Source of the DNA: Lacticaseibacillus pabuli | GTDB taxonomy: Bacteria; Bacillota; Bacilli; Lactobacillales; Lactobacillaceae | DNA length: 64,000 nt | Direction: 5' to 3' | NCBI RefSeq assembly: GCF_028736235.1 | Contig: NZ_CP117884.1 | Coordinates: forward strand, 124,001-188,000 | Shown here: positions 56,948 to 64,000 of the stretch, in pieces | Layout: each line of letters opens with the position of its first letter | How positions within the stretch are numbered: position 1 is the first letter of the stretch | Notes under the pieces: model-generated | What the model saw: the letters and a program-made list of their open reading frames with translations, nothing else | Told to the model about the DNA's origin: nothing | Database searches by the model: none | Made by a program: the position numbers and the translations under genes

Positions 56948-57436
56948 CTACAGTTCCTTCCGCATAATCAACACCGCGCGTTCGTTGCCGGCTGAAATCT
57001 TGGCATTGACCCCGCGCACGGACTTGAAGCCTTGCGCCTGCCAGAATGCGAAGGCATCATCATTGCCGAGGACAACCGCAAGTTCCATGTGCCGGAAACC
57101 ATGTTGCTTAAAGGCATCGCTGAGTTGCTGGATGACGGCGGCACCGTGGCCTTTGCCGTGATCCGCAATTTGGAGTAGGCCGACGTAAATCGTCGCCTTG
57201 TCGGGATAGCTCTCAATCAGGTCGATGACGCCAATGGTTTCTTCGCCGTTCATAATCAGCCAGTAGTGCTTGGCTTTGCGGTCAACCCCGCTAGGCATCG
57301 CGTTTTCGTCTTCCAGTACGGTGTCGGTGGACGCAATCGGGGCGCCAATCGCGCGGTAATAATCGGGATTTTGTTCGTAGACGTGGAACGCTGCCGCCCG
57401 CGTCTTTTCATCTTTAATTGGGACAAATGTGTACAT
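56948..57436 (-). CDS. GNAT family N-acetyltransferase
   Basis: 162 residues. The acetyl-CoA loop (motif A) is IADHGKGHGAAVIQQLSDAF; the preceding strand is ATIYVGLLQI and the following one MELAVVLGNDDAFAFWQAQGFKSV, the typical last GNAT segment. It transfers an acetyl group to an unknown amine, protein N-terminus or antibiotic. The start follows GGAGG. It precedes no obvious partner; a nucleoside phosphorylase lies upstream on the same strand. Confidence 0.87.
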   Translation of the reverse strand: MYTFVPIKDEKTRAAAFHVYEQNPDYYRAIGAPIASTDTVLEDENAMPSGVDRKAKHYWLIMNGEETIGVIDLIESYPDKATIYVGLLQIADHGKGHGAAVIQQLSDAFKQHGFRHMELAVVLGNDDAFAFWQAQGFKSVRGVNAKISAGNERAVLIMRKEL

Positions 57437-57490
57437 AAAGTTGCCTCCTGAAGGGCATTACGCCTAAATGATGCCTCCAGTATAGCATTG

Positions 57491-58243
57491 CTAGAGATTC
57501 GTTAAGCAGATTGTTGCCAATTCAAGCGCACGAAAATGGGCGTCCTTGCCGAAATCACGCGGGTCATGCTGGTCCAAATTGGCTAATGAGTCAGCCGTGA
57601 AGAGAATCTGGCCGAACTGCACGCCGCGGAACTGGGCGCAGGCGGCCATCGCGGCGCTTTCCATCTCAACGACCGTGAAACCACGGCGCAAACGGTCTTG
57701 GACATGCGCGCGGGTCTCGCGGAAAAAGCCATCATTCGTCCAAGTGTTGACGGGCACCGTGGCCACATTCTGTGTGTGGAGACCGGCCTCAATCCGTGTC
57801 GCAAACTTGGCATCAAGCTGGATAACATCTGCGGGCGGCAGGTAGTGGAAGGAAGTCCCTTCATCGCGCAGTGCCGAATGTACCACCAGAAAACTGTTTT
57901 CCGGTTGATCCGTGAGTACGCCACAGGACCCAACCGCGATAATTTGGCGAGCCCCATAGGCAATCAGGAAGTCGAGAAGCTGCGTTGCCGCGGGTGCACC
58001 CAGGGGACAGCGGCATAGGCCGATGCGCTCGCCAGCAACCGTGATGGCGTAAACGGGAAAATCAGCGGATATGGTTTCAAAGAGGGCGAGCTGCTCACCA
58101 TCATGTGCCGCTGCGAACGCGTTGACCTCGTCGTCCTGCAGAATGGCAAAGGTCATCCGCTTCGGAAAATGAAAGCCCTCGTTGCGGAAGGGGTTAATGA
58201 CCGCGTCCGGGTTGGCATCATAGTTTAATAGCGATAGGTCCAT
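57491..58243 (-). CDS. Nucleoside phosphorylase (PNP/UDP family)
   Basis: 250 residues. FPVYAITVAGERIGLCRCPLGAPAAT, IIAVGSCGVL and the VVEMESAAMAACAQFRG segment are the phosphate, ribose and base-binding motifs of the PNP_UDP_1 fold. The Met-Glu-Ser triad sits near residue 195. It would split purine nucleosides or uridine with phosphate. The N-terminal extension (NYDANPDAVINPFRNEGFHFPKR) fits the uridine-phosphorylase-like subgroup of lactobacilli. Specificity is uncertain. Confidence 0.85.
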   Translation of the reverse strand: MDLSLLNYDANPDAVINPFRNEGFHFPKRMTFAILQDDEVNAFAAAHDGEQLALFETISADFPVYAITVAGERIGLCRCPLGAPAATQLLDFLIAYGARQIIAVGSCGVLTDQPENSFLVVHSALRDEGTSFHYLPPADVIQLDAKFATRIEAGLHTQNVATVPVNTWTNDGFFRETRAHVQDRLRRGFTVVEMESAAMAACAQFRGVQFGQILFTADSLANLDQHDPRDFGKDAHFRALELATICLTNL

Positions 58244-58324
58244 AACAAAACCGCCTCCTCGTGGATATTGGATTCAATATACCACAAGGGGACGGTTGTT
58301 GTGCGTGTGGCAGTTTGAAATGCA

Positions 58325-58472
58325 GCTAAGCGCGCTTCTGCGCACACTGTAGAACGGCTCCGAAGCGCAGAAGTCTGCGGCTAACAAAATTTAGGCCCAG
58401 ACCAGCAAAACCAGCTGGCCTGAACCTAAATCTCGTTAGTCCTCAACTTCTAAGCGCGCATCTGCGCACACT
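58325..58472. repeat. Direct repeats and hairpins between the phosphorylase and phosphatase genes
   Basis: 58325-58347 and 58450-58472 are 23-base direct repeats (CTAAGCGCGC-T/A-TCTGCGCACACT, one mismatch). Between them a hairpin ATTTAGG...CCTAAAT with inner CCAGC/GCTGG, and an outer CTAAC/GTTAG, can form. The 3' repeat touches the stop codon of the phosphatase gene. Confidence 0.7.
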
Positions 58473-59188
58473 TAGTTCAGATTAAACTGCTGTGCCTCAA
58501 CATTCTTCGTCCCACCGCCAGCTTCCACATATTTGCGGTCGTTGTACTTCAGGAGCGTGAAGCCCTTGTCGGTGTACATGATCTTTGAAACCGCGACGTT
58601 CTTGATGAAGTCGGCGGAGTCAGGCATGCCGATCGAGTTCAGCCACAGCCAGATGATTGCGCCATGCGCCACCACGAAGACGTTCTCCTGGTGCTTCTCC
58701 TCAGCGGTCTTGGCAATCTGAAGCATTGCCGCGTTGAAGCGACCCACACTCGTTTCGACACTCTCCGCGTGGCCGTGACCGTTGTGCTTGTCGATGATGT
58801 GGACGAGCTCAACCATCTGCTTCATGTTGAGTGACTTAATGTTCTGAATCCCCGCCTTGCCAAGGATGTCGGTGAGGGCACCCTGGCGCTGGGTCTCAGG
58901 GCCGCCATCGAACATGCCGAAGTTTTGCTCGCGCAAGCCTTCCAGCTGGGTGACGGGGATGTCGATGTGGGCGGCAGCGAGGGCAATTTGCGCCGTGTCT
59001 GCTGCCCGCTTGAGGTCACTGCTGTAGGCGGCGTCAAACTTTACGTCATCCTTTGCAAACCCGCGGCCGAGTGCCTGGGCGTCCTGTGCACCAAGTTCAG
59101 TTAGGTCCGAGTTAACGATGCCTTGGACAACGCCCTCGACGTTATACTTAGTTTCGCCGTGTCGTGTTAACCAGAGTTCTACTGCCAT
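58472..59188 (-). CDS. Histidine phosphatase family protein
   Basis: About 238 residues. ELWLTRHGETKYNVEGVVQG carries the RHGE phospho-acceptor, SSDLKRAADTAQIAL the second Arg, REQNFGMFDG the acid, and VVAHGAIIWLWLN the second His. The ATG after AAAGGGAG is preferred to the upstream GTG nine codons earlier, which overlaps the end of the neighbouring HAD gene. The substrate is unknown; coupling with the HAD phosphatase suggests a shared sugar-phosphate task. Confidence 0.85.
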   Translation of the reverse strand: MAVELWLTRHGETKYNVEGVVQGIVNSDLTELGAQDAQALGRGFAKDDVKFDAAYSSDLKRAADTAQIALAAAHIDIPVTQLEGLREQNFGMFDGGPETQRQGALTDILGKAGIQNIKSLNMKQMVELVHIIDKHNGHGHAESVETSVGRFNAAMLQIAKTAEEKHQENVFVVAHGAIIWLWLNSIGMPDSADFIKNVAVSKIMYTDKGFTLLKYNDRKYVEAGGGTKNVEAQQFNLN

Positions 59189-59211
59189 GTTTGTTACTCC
59201 CTTTCGTGTGT

Positions 59212-60033
59212 TCACATTGCGTACTGACGTAGCGCCATCGCCACACCAGCGTGATCGTTATCGTCAACGCGCGTCTTGATGGACTCGCGCACCATCGGCA
59301 AGGCATTGCCCATCGCAACACCCAGACCGGCTGCGAACATCATCGGCAAGTCGTTCTCGCCGTCACCAATGGCCATCGTGTCCGCCATGGGGATGTGCCA
59401 GAGGTCGGCGAGGTGTTCCAGCGCGGAGCTCTTGGCCACGCCGCGTGCGGTCAGCTCAAGGTAGGTGAGCTTGCTGCGGCTGGCGGACAAGTCGAGGCCG
59501 TCTTCTTCGCGGAGCAACGCGTCCAGCTTGTCGATTTCGTTCGGGTCGCCCATGCACAAAATTTTGTGCACCGTCGCGCCACCCGTCAGGAGGTTGTACA
59601 GATTCGTGCTCTCTGGCCAGAAGTTAACGATTTCGGCTTCCTGGTTGCTCCAGTAGTCGGGCTGATCCACGTACCAGTGTGTCCCGGCGTGCACGTTGAT
59701 CGAGACTTCGAGGTTGAGGTCATGAATCAAGTTGTAAACACGCAGGGCGGCACCGGCTGGCAAGGGCTGCTCCAGCAGAATCTTGAAGTCCGTTGGGGTC
59801 TCTGGCTCACTCTGCACAATCAACGCACCGTTCAGGGTGACGAGGGGAAGCTCAATCTGCAACTCACGGGCTAGGTCCGTCATTCCGAGTGCCGGCCGTG
59901 CCGACGCCAGGACGAAGTGGCCGCCCGCCTTGCTATAGTCGCGGATGGCCGTAATGACTTCCGGCTGCAGCTTCTGCTGACTGTCGATGAGGGTACCGTC
60001 AATATCACTGAGAACGAGTTGTTTTTTGAGCAT
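59212..60033 (-). CDS. HAD-superfamily hydrolase, Cof type
   Basis: 273 residues. Motif 1 LSDIDGTLIDS (nucleophile Asp), motif 2 within VLASARP, conserved Lys in AKSSALEHLADL, and motif 4 AIGDGENDLPM. The large cap between motifs 2 and 3 places it in Cof-type (IIB) phosphatases for sugar or cofactor phosphates. ATG 60033 lies 7 bases after GGAGG. It is part of a likely operon of MarR, HAD and histidine phosphatase genes. Confidence 0.88.
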   Translation of the reverse strand: MLKKQLVLSDIDGTLIDSQQKLQPEVITAIRDYSKAGGHFVLASARPALGMTDLARELQIELPLVTLNGALIVQSEPETPTDFKILLEQPLPAGAALRVYNLIHDLNLEVSINVHAGTHWYVDQPDYWSNQEAEIVNFWPESTNLYNLLTGGATVHKILCMGDPNEIDKLDALLREEDGLDLSASRSKLTYLELTARGVAKSSALEHLADLWHIPMADTMAIGDGENDLPMMFAAGLGVAMGNALPMVRESIKTRVDDNDHAGVAMALRQYAM

Positions 60034-60058
60034 GTTCAAACCTCCATGTGAATGGCTG

Positions 60059-60487
60059 TTAGTTACTTAGGTTGCTTTGAATCTGCTTGAGGACGGCGTT
60101 AAAGGTGGCCGCGTCTTTGTCACTGACGCCTTCGAGTAAGGCGGCGTTCAGACCGGTCATTTCTTCCGCAACCGCGCGGCTCTTCTTGCGGGCTGCTGGC
60201 GTCAGGACAATCTTGCGTAACCGCTGATCACGAGCTAGCGCACGACGCTTAATCAGGCCAGCTTTTTCCATCTGTTGCATGAGTACCGTAGCGGTCGAGG
60301 CACGGATCCCGCAGGCTTCTTCGATGTCGCGCTGGAACACGTCCTTCTTGTCGGTGTTTGCCAGGAAACTAAGCACTTTGGTTGCCGCAGTCCCGACGCC
60401 ATACTCCTTGCCAAAAAGCTCGAGTTCACGTCGAATCAAATTATGAATCAAGGTAATGTTTTGAACCGTATCGACTTGTTCACGCAT
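60059..60487 (-). CDS. MarR family transcriptional regulator
   Basis: 142 residues, the standard MarR length. The helix-turn-helix is DVFQRDIEEACGIRASTATVLMQQMEKAGLIKRR and the wing ALARDQRLRKIVLTPAARK. The start follows GAGGAGG. It is first of a minus-strand gene set with two phosphatases, which it may regulate, and is divergent from a hypothetical gene. Confidence 0.9.
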   Translation of the reverse strand: MREQVDTVQNITLIHNLIRRELELFGKEYGVGTAATKVLSFLANTDKKDVFQRDIEEACGIRASTATVLMQQMEKAGLIKRRALARDQRLRKIVLTPAARKKSRAVAEEMTGLNAALLEGVSDKDAATFNAVLKQIQSNLSN

Positions 60488-60595
60488 CTGAGCACCTCCT
60501 CTTGTAGCATTCTAACTATAGTATTTGTGATTGCGGTTCCACTGTCAACCGCAGTGGTTTATAATGTTGAAAAAGATTAAGGAGTTTTTTTAGTT

Positions 60596-61321
60596 ATGGA
60601 ATACAAATTAGTGGTCGATGGTGATTCCGCGAAGGTCGTTTGGCCGAATGAACGTTTGACCCTCACCACTGCCGCCCCAGATGCGCCGCAGCCAGCTGGC
60701 GCAATCAAACTGAGTGTGGTTGGCCGCCAAATCGTGGCCAGTGGGGATGACGTTGCGCCCAAAGCAACGAGTAGCTTAATCGTGACCTTTGGCTGGGAAG
60801 TCGATGCGGAAGCACTGACAAAACATATTCAGGCCCACGTTGCCAAGGTCGAACTCTCTGGTGCCGCGGATCAGACGGCCGTGCTTGATGGCCAGCTGTC
60901 CGGTATCTTAAGTGCGCTCGGCTACAGCTATGGCCAGCCGGAAGTGAAGAAGACGGCTGCCAAAGCGCGCCACCGCTTCAACAGTGACCTCGCCGACACG
61001 CCATTTACCGTGCAACGCGGGACGGCGCAGGCGACGGTCTACTGGCGGAAGGCCAAGGAAATGGAAATCGCACCTGGCGCCCAGCTGGACCTCGTGCCGC
61101 ATATCAACAAGGATGGTTCGCAGGCGTACGAAACCAAGTACGGCGATAAGCTACGCCAGGACCACGCTGACGCCATCAAGGACGGACGGACAACGGACAC
61201 GGTGACCTTGCGTAGTGTCAACGAGACTGGTTTGTTCCTATATTATGGCGGTACCAACAGCTGGCTGGAACTCAAGGATGCGCAGGGCCGTACACTTGAT
61301 GAACTGACCCGTGTTGACTAA
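60596..61321 (+). CDS. Hypothetical protein
   Basis: 241 residues, soluble, no signal peptide. Recognisable stretches include GWEVDAEALTKHIQAHVAKVEL and HRFNSDLADTPFTVQRGTAQATVYWRKAKEMEIAPGAQLDL. It looks like a two-domain beta-rich protein. I do not recognise a family. The start has a TAAGGAG site. It is divergent from a MarR gene and followed by a terminator. Confidence 0.7.
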   Translation: MEYKLVVDGDSAKVVWPNERLTLTTAAPDAPQPAGAIKLSVVGRQIVASGDDVAPKATSSLIVTFGWEVDAEALTKHIQAHVAKVELSGAADQTAVLDGQLSGILSALGYSYGQPEVKKTAAKARHRFNSDLADTPFTVQRGTAQATVYWRKAKEMEIAPGAQLDLVPHINKDGSQAYETKYGDKLRQDHADAIKDGRTTDTVTLRSVNETGLFLYYGGTNSWLELKDAQGRTLDELTRVD

Positions 61322-61340
61322 TAAGCCGATAAATTAAACC

Positions 61341-61380
61341 AAGGGTGAACTGCGCCGTGATGCACAGCTCACCCTTATTT
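61341..61380 (+). terminator. Terminator
   Basis: AAGGGTGA...TCACCCTT with an inner CTG/CAG, then ATTTT. Confidence 0.75.
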
Positions 61381-61520
61381 TGAGCTCATCAGTTGCGTAT
61401 TTGTCACAACGAAAAAAGCAACGCATGGCCGGATTCGCTATTTTTGGACTAGCGTGGAAGCACAATGCCTGCTATTATCGATATGGAAGCGATAACATTT
61501 CAACACTTGGAGGTACTAGA

Positions 61521-62315
61521 ATGCAGGAGCATCGGCTGATTGCAGTGGACATGGACGGCACTTTTTTGAACGATAAGATGGATTATGACCGGGAGCGGTT
61601 TGCACGGATTTATCCGCAGCTGCTCGACCAGGGCACCCGGTTCGTGGTTGCGAGCGGTAACCAGTTCTACCAGTTACGTTCGTTTTTCCAAGACTACCCC
61701 GACGTGGTGTATCTGTCGGAGAACGGGGCATTGATTCGTGATGACGAGCAGATCTATTTCGAGTCCGCGTTCAAAAAAGAAGATGCCGCAAAGATTGCAC
61801 GGGTTCTCAGCAGTTATCCTGACGTTGAATGGTTAGCCTCTGGGGTGAAATCAGCTTATACGTTGCGGACTAACGACGAAGCTTACTTGCAGGATTCCCG
61901 GAAGTATTATTACCGGTTGGAACTCATTGACGACTTCGACGAGATTGACGATGATATTGTGAAGTTCTCGACGCATTGTCCAGCCAACGAGACGGCCGAA
62001 TATGTGGCCACTTACGCCAAGGTGTTTGCAGGCATTGCCACCCCAACGTCTAGCGGCCACGGTGACATCGATATTATCCAGCCCGGCATCCATAAGGCGC
62101 GTGGCCTGTCGGAGTTGGGCAAAGTGCTCGGTGTGCCGGCCAGTGCCATGATCACCTTTGGCAACGGCGGCAATGACATTGAGATGTTGCAGTATGCCGG
62201 AACGGGTGTGGCCGTGTCGAATTCACCACAAGACGTGTTGGATGCGGCCGACGTGGTTACCGAAAGCAACAACGCACAAGGCGTGCTGTCCTATATCGAA
62301 CAAAATTTGCTATAA
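61521..62315 (+). CDS. HAD-superfamily hydrolase, Cof type
   Basis: 264 residues. Motif 1 AVDMDGTFLNDKMDYD, motif 2 FVVASGNQFYQL, Lys in HKARGLSELGKVLG and motif 4 TFGNGGNDIEML define a Cof/YbiV-type sugar phosphatase. Start 61521 follows TGGAGG; an upstream 47-codon extension has no ribosome site. A RpiR-type regulator follows on the same strand, hinting at sugar-phosphate metabolism. Confidence 0.9.
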   Translation: MQEHRLIAVDMDGTFLNDKMDYDRERFARIYPQLLDQGTRFVVASGNQFYQLRSFFQDYPDVVYLSENGALIRDDEQIYFESAFKKEDAAKIARVLSSYPDVEWLASGVKSAYTLRTNDEAYLQDSRKYYYRLELIDDFDEIDDDIVKFSTHCPANETAEYVATYAKVFAGIATPTSSGHGDIDIIQPGIHKARGLSELGKVLGVPASAMITFGNGGNDIEMLQYAGTGVAVSNSPQDVLDAADVVTESNNAQGVLSYIEQNLL

Positions 62316-62530
62316 CGATACGAACAGAATCACTCTGCAGACGCGGGATGGTTCTGTTTTTTTCGGAAGTGTCGCGATAGCGCTTTTCAAACCAATACGC
62401 TTATTGGTATACTGTTGTTGTCGTATTTTTCTAAAATAGCACACGTTATTGATAGCTAACACGCAAATGCACCTCGTTAGCTTGTTATTTTTGTTAGGTG
62501 TCAGGGTACGTTGGTGAAAGAAGGATCGGG

Positions 62531-63277
62531 ATGTTTCCATATGATAAGTTGCAGAGCCTGAATGAGCTGGAAACTGAAATCTATAATTACATCAATAAAC
62601 ATCAGGATGAGGTCGAGAAGATGACCATCCGTGAACTTGCCGAACACGCGCACGTGTCGACCACGACCATTCTGCGGTTTGCGACCAAGATGGGTTATGA
62701 AGGTTTCTCCGAACTGCGCTTTGCCATCAAGCAATACCGGCGCAACGAGGCCGAATCCTCCATCAACGATAGCTATGATATCACGATGCCACTCTCTGAC
62801 TTTTTCTCCAAGGTCAACTCGACATCCTTTGGCAAGTTAATTGATCAGGCACTGGCCATGGTGAACGACGCGCCGATTATTTTGTTCTACGGCCTCGGTA
62901 GCGGCAATTCGCTTGCACAGTACGGCGCCCGTTACTGGTCCAACGCGGGAAAGTTTGCCTTGCCCGTCACCGACCCATTCCAGCCGTTTCAGGCGACGAC
63001 ACCGCTGCCAGCAGGAACGGTCATTGTTGTTTTATCCGTTTCGGGTGAGACGAGTGAGACCGTCAGTTTCGTCACGCGTGCCCAGCAGCAGGGTGCCCGC
63101 ATCATTGCGGTCACGAACCACAGCGAGTCCACACTTGCCAAACTGAGTGACCTGGTCATCAGCTACTACATGCCTGAAGTCAAGCATGGGTCCCTGCAAC
63201 TGACCACGCAGGTGCCGATTGTGTACCTGATTGAACTGATTGCGCACCGCTTGGATGATCGCAGTACACAACAATAA
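62531..63277 (+). CDS. RpiR family transcriptional regulator
   Basis: 248 residues. The N-terminal helix-turn-helix (MTIRELAEHAHVSTTTILRFATKMGYEGFSELRFAI) and a C-terminal SIS domain (IILFYGLGSGNSLAQYGARYWSNAGKF, then GTVIVVLSVSGETSETVSFVTRAQQ) that binds a phosphosugar. Typical RpiR length. It probably regulates sugar-phosphate genes, perhaps the preceding HAD phosphatase or the ABC system that follows. Start 62531 follows GAAAGAAGGA. Confidence 0.9.
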   Translation: MFPYDKLQSLNELETEIYNYINKHQDEVEKMTIRELAEHAHVSTTTILRFATKMGYEGFSELRFAIKQYRRNEAESSINDSYDITMPLSDFFSKVNSTSFGKLIDQALAMVNDAPIILFYGLGSGNSLAQYGARYWSNAGKFALPVTDPFQPFQATTPLPAGTVIVVLSVSGETSETVSFVTRAQQQGARIIAVTNHSESTLAKLSDLVISYYMPEVKHGSLQLTTQVPIVYLIELIAHRLDDRSTQQ

Positions 63278-63287
63278 GCACAAAAAC

Positions 63288-63330
63288 AGCAGTTGTCATC
63301 CGCAAAAGCGAGTGGCAACTGCTGTTTTTG
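63288..63330 (+). terminator. Terminator after the RpiR gene
   Basis: AGCAGTTG-CA-C pairs with G-TGGCAACTGCT, then GTTTTTG. Confidence 0.8.
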
Positions 63331-63819
63331 TCGGACTTTACAATAGATGCTAATGATGTGTTTAACTTTGTTAAAGCGTGAGTGAAAAAGGAATACGACA
63401 AAGGACAATCAAGGGTAGATCTCTTGCTTTAAAATTAATAAGGACTGACAACATTATTAAAAATCAGATGGCCTGGAGATTCTTTGCTTTAAAGATTTGA
63501 CTGACACTTAATAAATGCGATGTTACCGTAAATGTTCCGCATGACTACAAAGAGGCACTTGCAAAGCTGGATAGTGTTCACATGCTGTTATACTATTCTG
63601 ACCAGGGTAGCTTTTACTGAGGACCGAGTCATTATACTATTTACAGTGTTAAAATATTAACATAATGACTCGTAATATTAGAACTTGCTTTGAAAGTAAA
63701 AATCACTACAGAATATTAAACCGCATGACTGTGGACCAGTATCATTCGTATAGCCATAAAAACTAACGCGCAACTTTTGTGTATAACACTTTTTAAAAAT
63801 ACACTGGAGTTAGAAGGAA
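63331..63819. other. AT-rich intergenic region with possible transposase remnant
   Basis: About 490 bases of lower G+C. One plus-strand frame near 63515-63620 reads NVPHDYKEALAKLDSVHMLL followed by YYSDQGSFY and a stop. It is reminiscent of the HSDQG block of IS3/IS150 integrase domains, but the first His is lost. An 11-bp inverted repeat, CGAGTCATTAT...ATAATGACTCG, spans 63625-63672. No intact gene is seen. Confidence 0.35.
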
Positions 63820-63825
63820 ATGTCA

Positions 63826-64000
63826 ATGATTGAAATTCAGCATCTTAAGTTTAACTACATAACGTTTAACAAAACGTCTGGGCTGAAGGGTTCCTTAAAA
63901 GATTTGTTTAAACGTCAGCAAACGACCTTTAATGTTTACCGAGATTTGAATTTAAATGTCCAGGATGGTGAAATGCTAGGCTTGATGGGGCCAAACGGCG
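63826..64000 (+). CDS. ABC transporter ATP-binding protein (5' part)
   Basis: 58 codons before the window ends, stopping inside Walker A (LGLMGPNG). The N-terminus has MIEIQHLKFNYITFNKTSG, then a basic insertion (KGSLKDLFKRQQTTFNV) before the first conserved strand; such insertions occur in ABC-2-type exporter ATPases. ATG 63826 is 7 bases from AGAAGGA; an in-frame ATG two codons earlier is too close. Substrate unknown. Confidence 0.8.
   Translation, partial: MIEIQHLKFNYITFNKTSGLKGSLKDLFKRQQTTFNVYRDLNLNVQDGEMLGLMGPNG

Noticed and set aside
63826..64000. Naming the final ABC ATPase as a specific exporter
   Set aside because: Only 58 codons are present and the partner genes lie outside the window.

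Overview
The window looks like the chromosome of a lactic acid bacterium of the family Lactobacillaceae. Supporting signs are the moderately high G+C, strong AGGAGG-type ribosome binding sites, TTG starts, T-box leaders, a KxYKxGKxW signal peptide, an LPQTG wall-anchored protein, an FLP-like Crp/Fnr regulator, and an Nramp manganese transporter followed by a universal stress protein. I cannot name the species from sequence alone. Two parS-like 16-mers suggest the window may lie in the origin-proximal part of the chromosome. There are no rRNA or tRNA genes, prophage, intact insertion sequence or CRISPR array.

Layout. 1-2.8 kb: partial phosphatase, then serC-serA behind a serine-rich leader peptide and attenuator. 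2.8-10 kb: Rgg regulator, two MFS exporters, a T-box-controlled branched-chain amino acid (BCAA) carrier and a third MFS exporter. 10-17.5 kb: small acidic protein, deformylase-like protein, a sigma-54 lacking its RpoN box, a membrane GGDEF protein, endonuclease IV, an AlkA-like glycosylase, a LysE exporter and methionine aminopeptidase. 17.5-24.3 kb: two large branched palindromes, then two MarR-ABC exporter modules. 24.3-36.6 kb: mntH-usp, a third palindrome, a second GGDEF protein, a redox/metal cluster (flavodoxin-fold oxidoreductase, two Crp/Fnr regulators, glutathione peroxidase, TauE, a CPA2 antiporter), a lipid kinase and CadD. 36.7-45.5 kb: secreted sortase, membrane proteins, Sir2, a PHP phosphatase, a third GGDEF protein, a second T-box-controlled BCAA carrier and a fourth palindrome. 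45.6-52.5 kb: esterase, MazEF, and a five-gene ABC importer (liv) behind a BCAA-rich leader peptide. 52.5-64 kb: phosphatases, surface proteins, a duplicated antisense-RNA module resembling a type I toxin-antitoxin system, HAD hydrolases, a nucleoside phosphorylase, MarR and RpiR regulators, and a truncated ABC ATPase.

Two themes stand out. First, amino-acid supply is controlled by cis-acting RNA at four loci. serCA and liv have leader peptides with mutually exclusive hairpins. The two BrnQ carriers have T-boxes whose specifier loops read differently (valine GUA and isoleucine AUC, tentative). All three BCAA transport loci also carry unusual CACATA-rich tracts. Second, four intergenic elements share one architecture despite different sequences: a stem of about 25-45 bp, interrupted by a 3x3 TCC/TCC internal loop, enclosing three hairpins. 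The compensatory arm differences suggest selection on structure, and this family is the best candidate for something undescribed.

All functional calls rest on motifs read by eye. No database or folding program was run, and structures are manual pairings.
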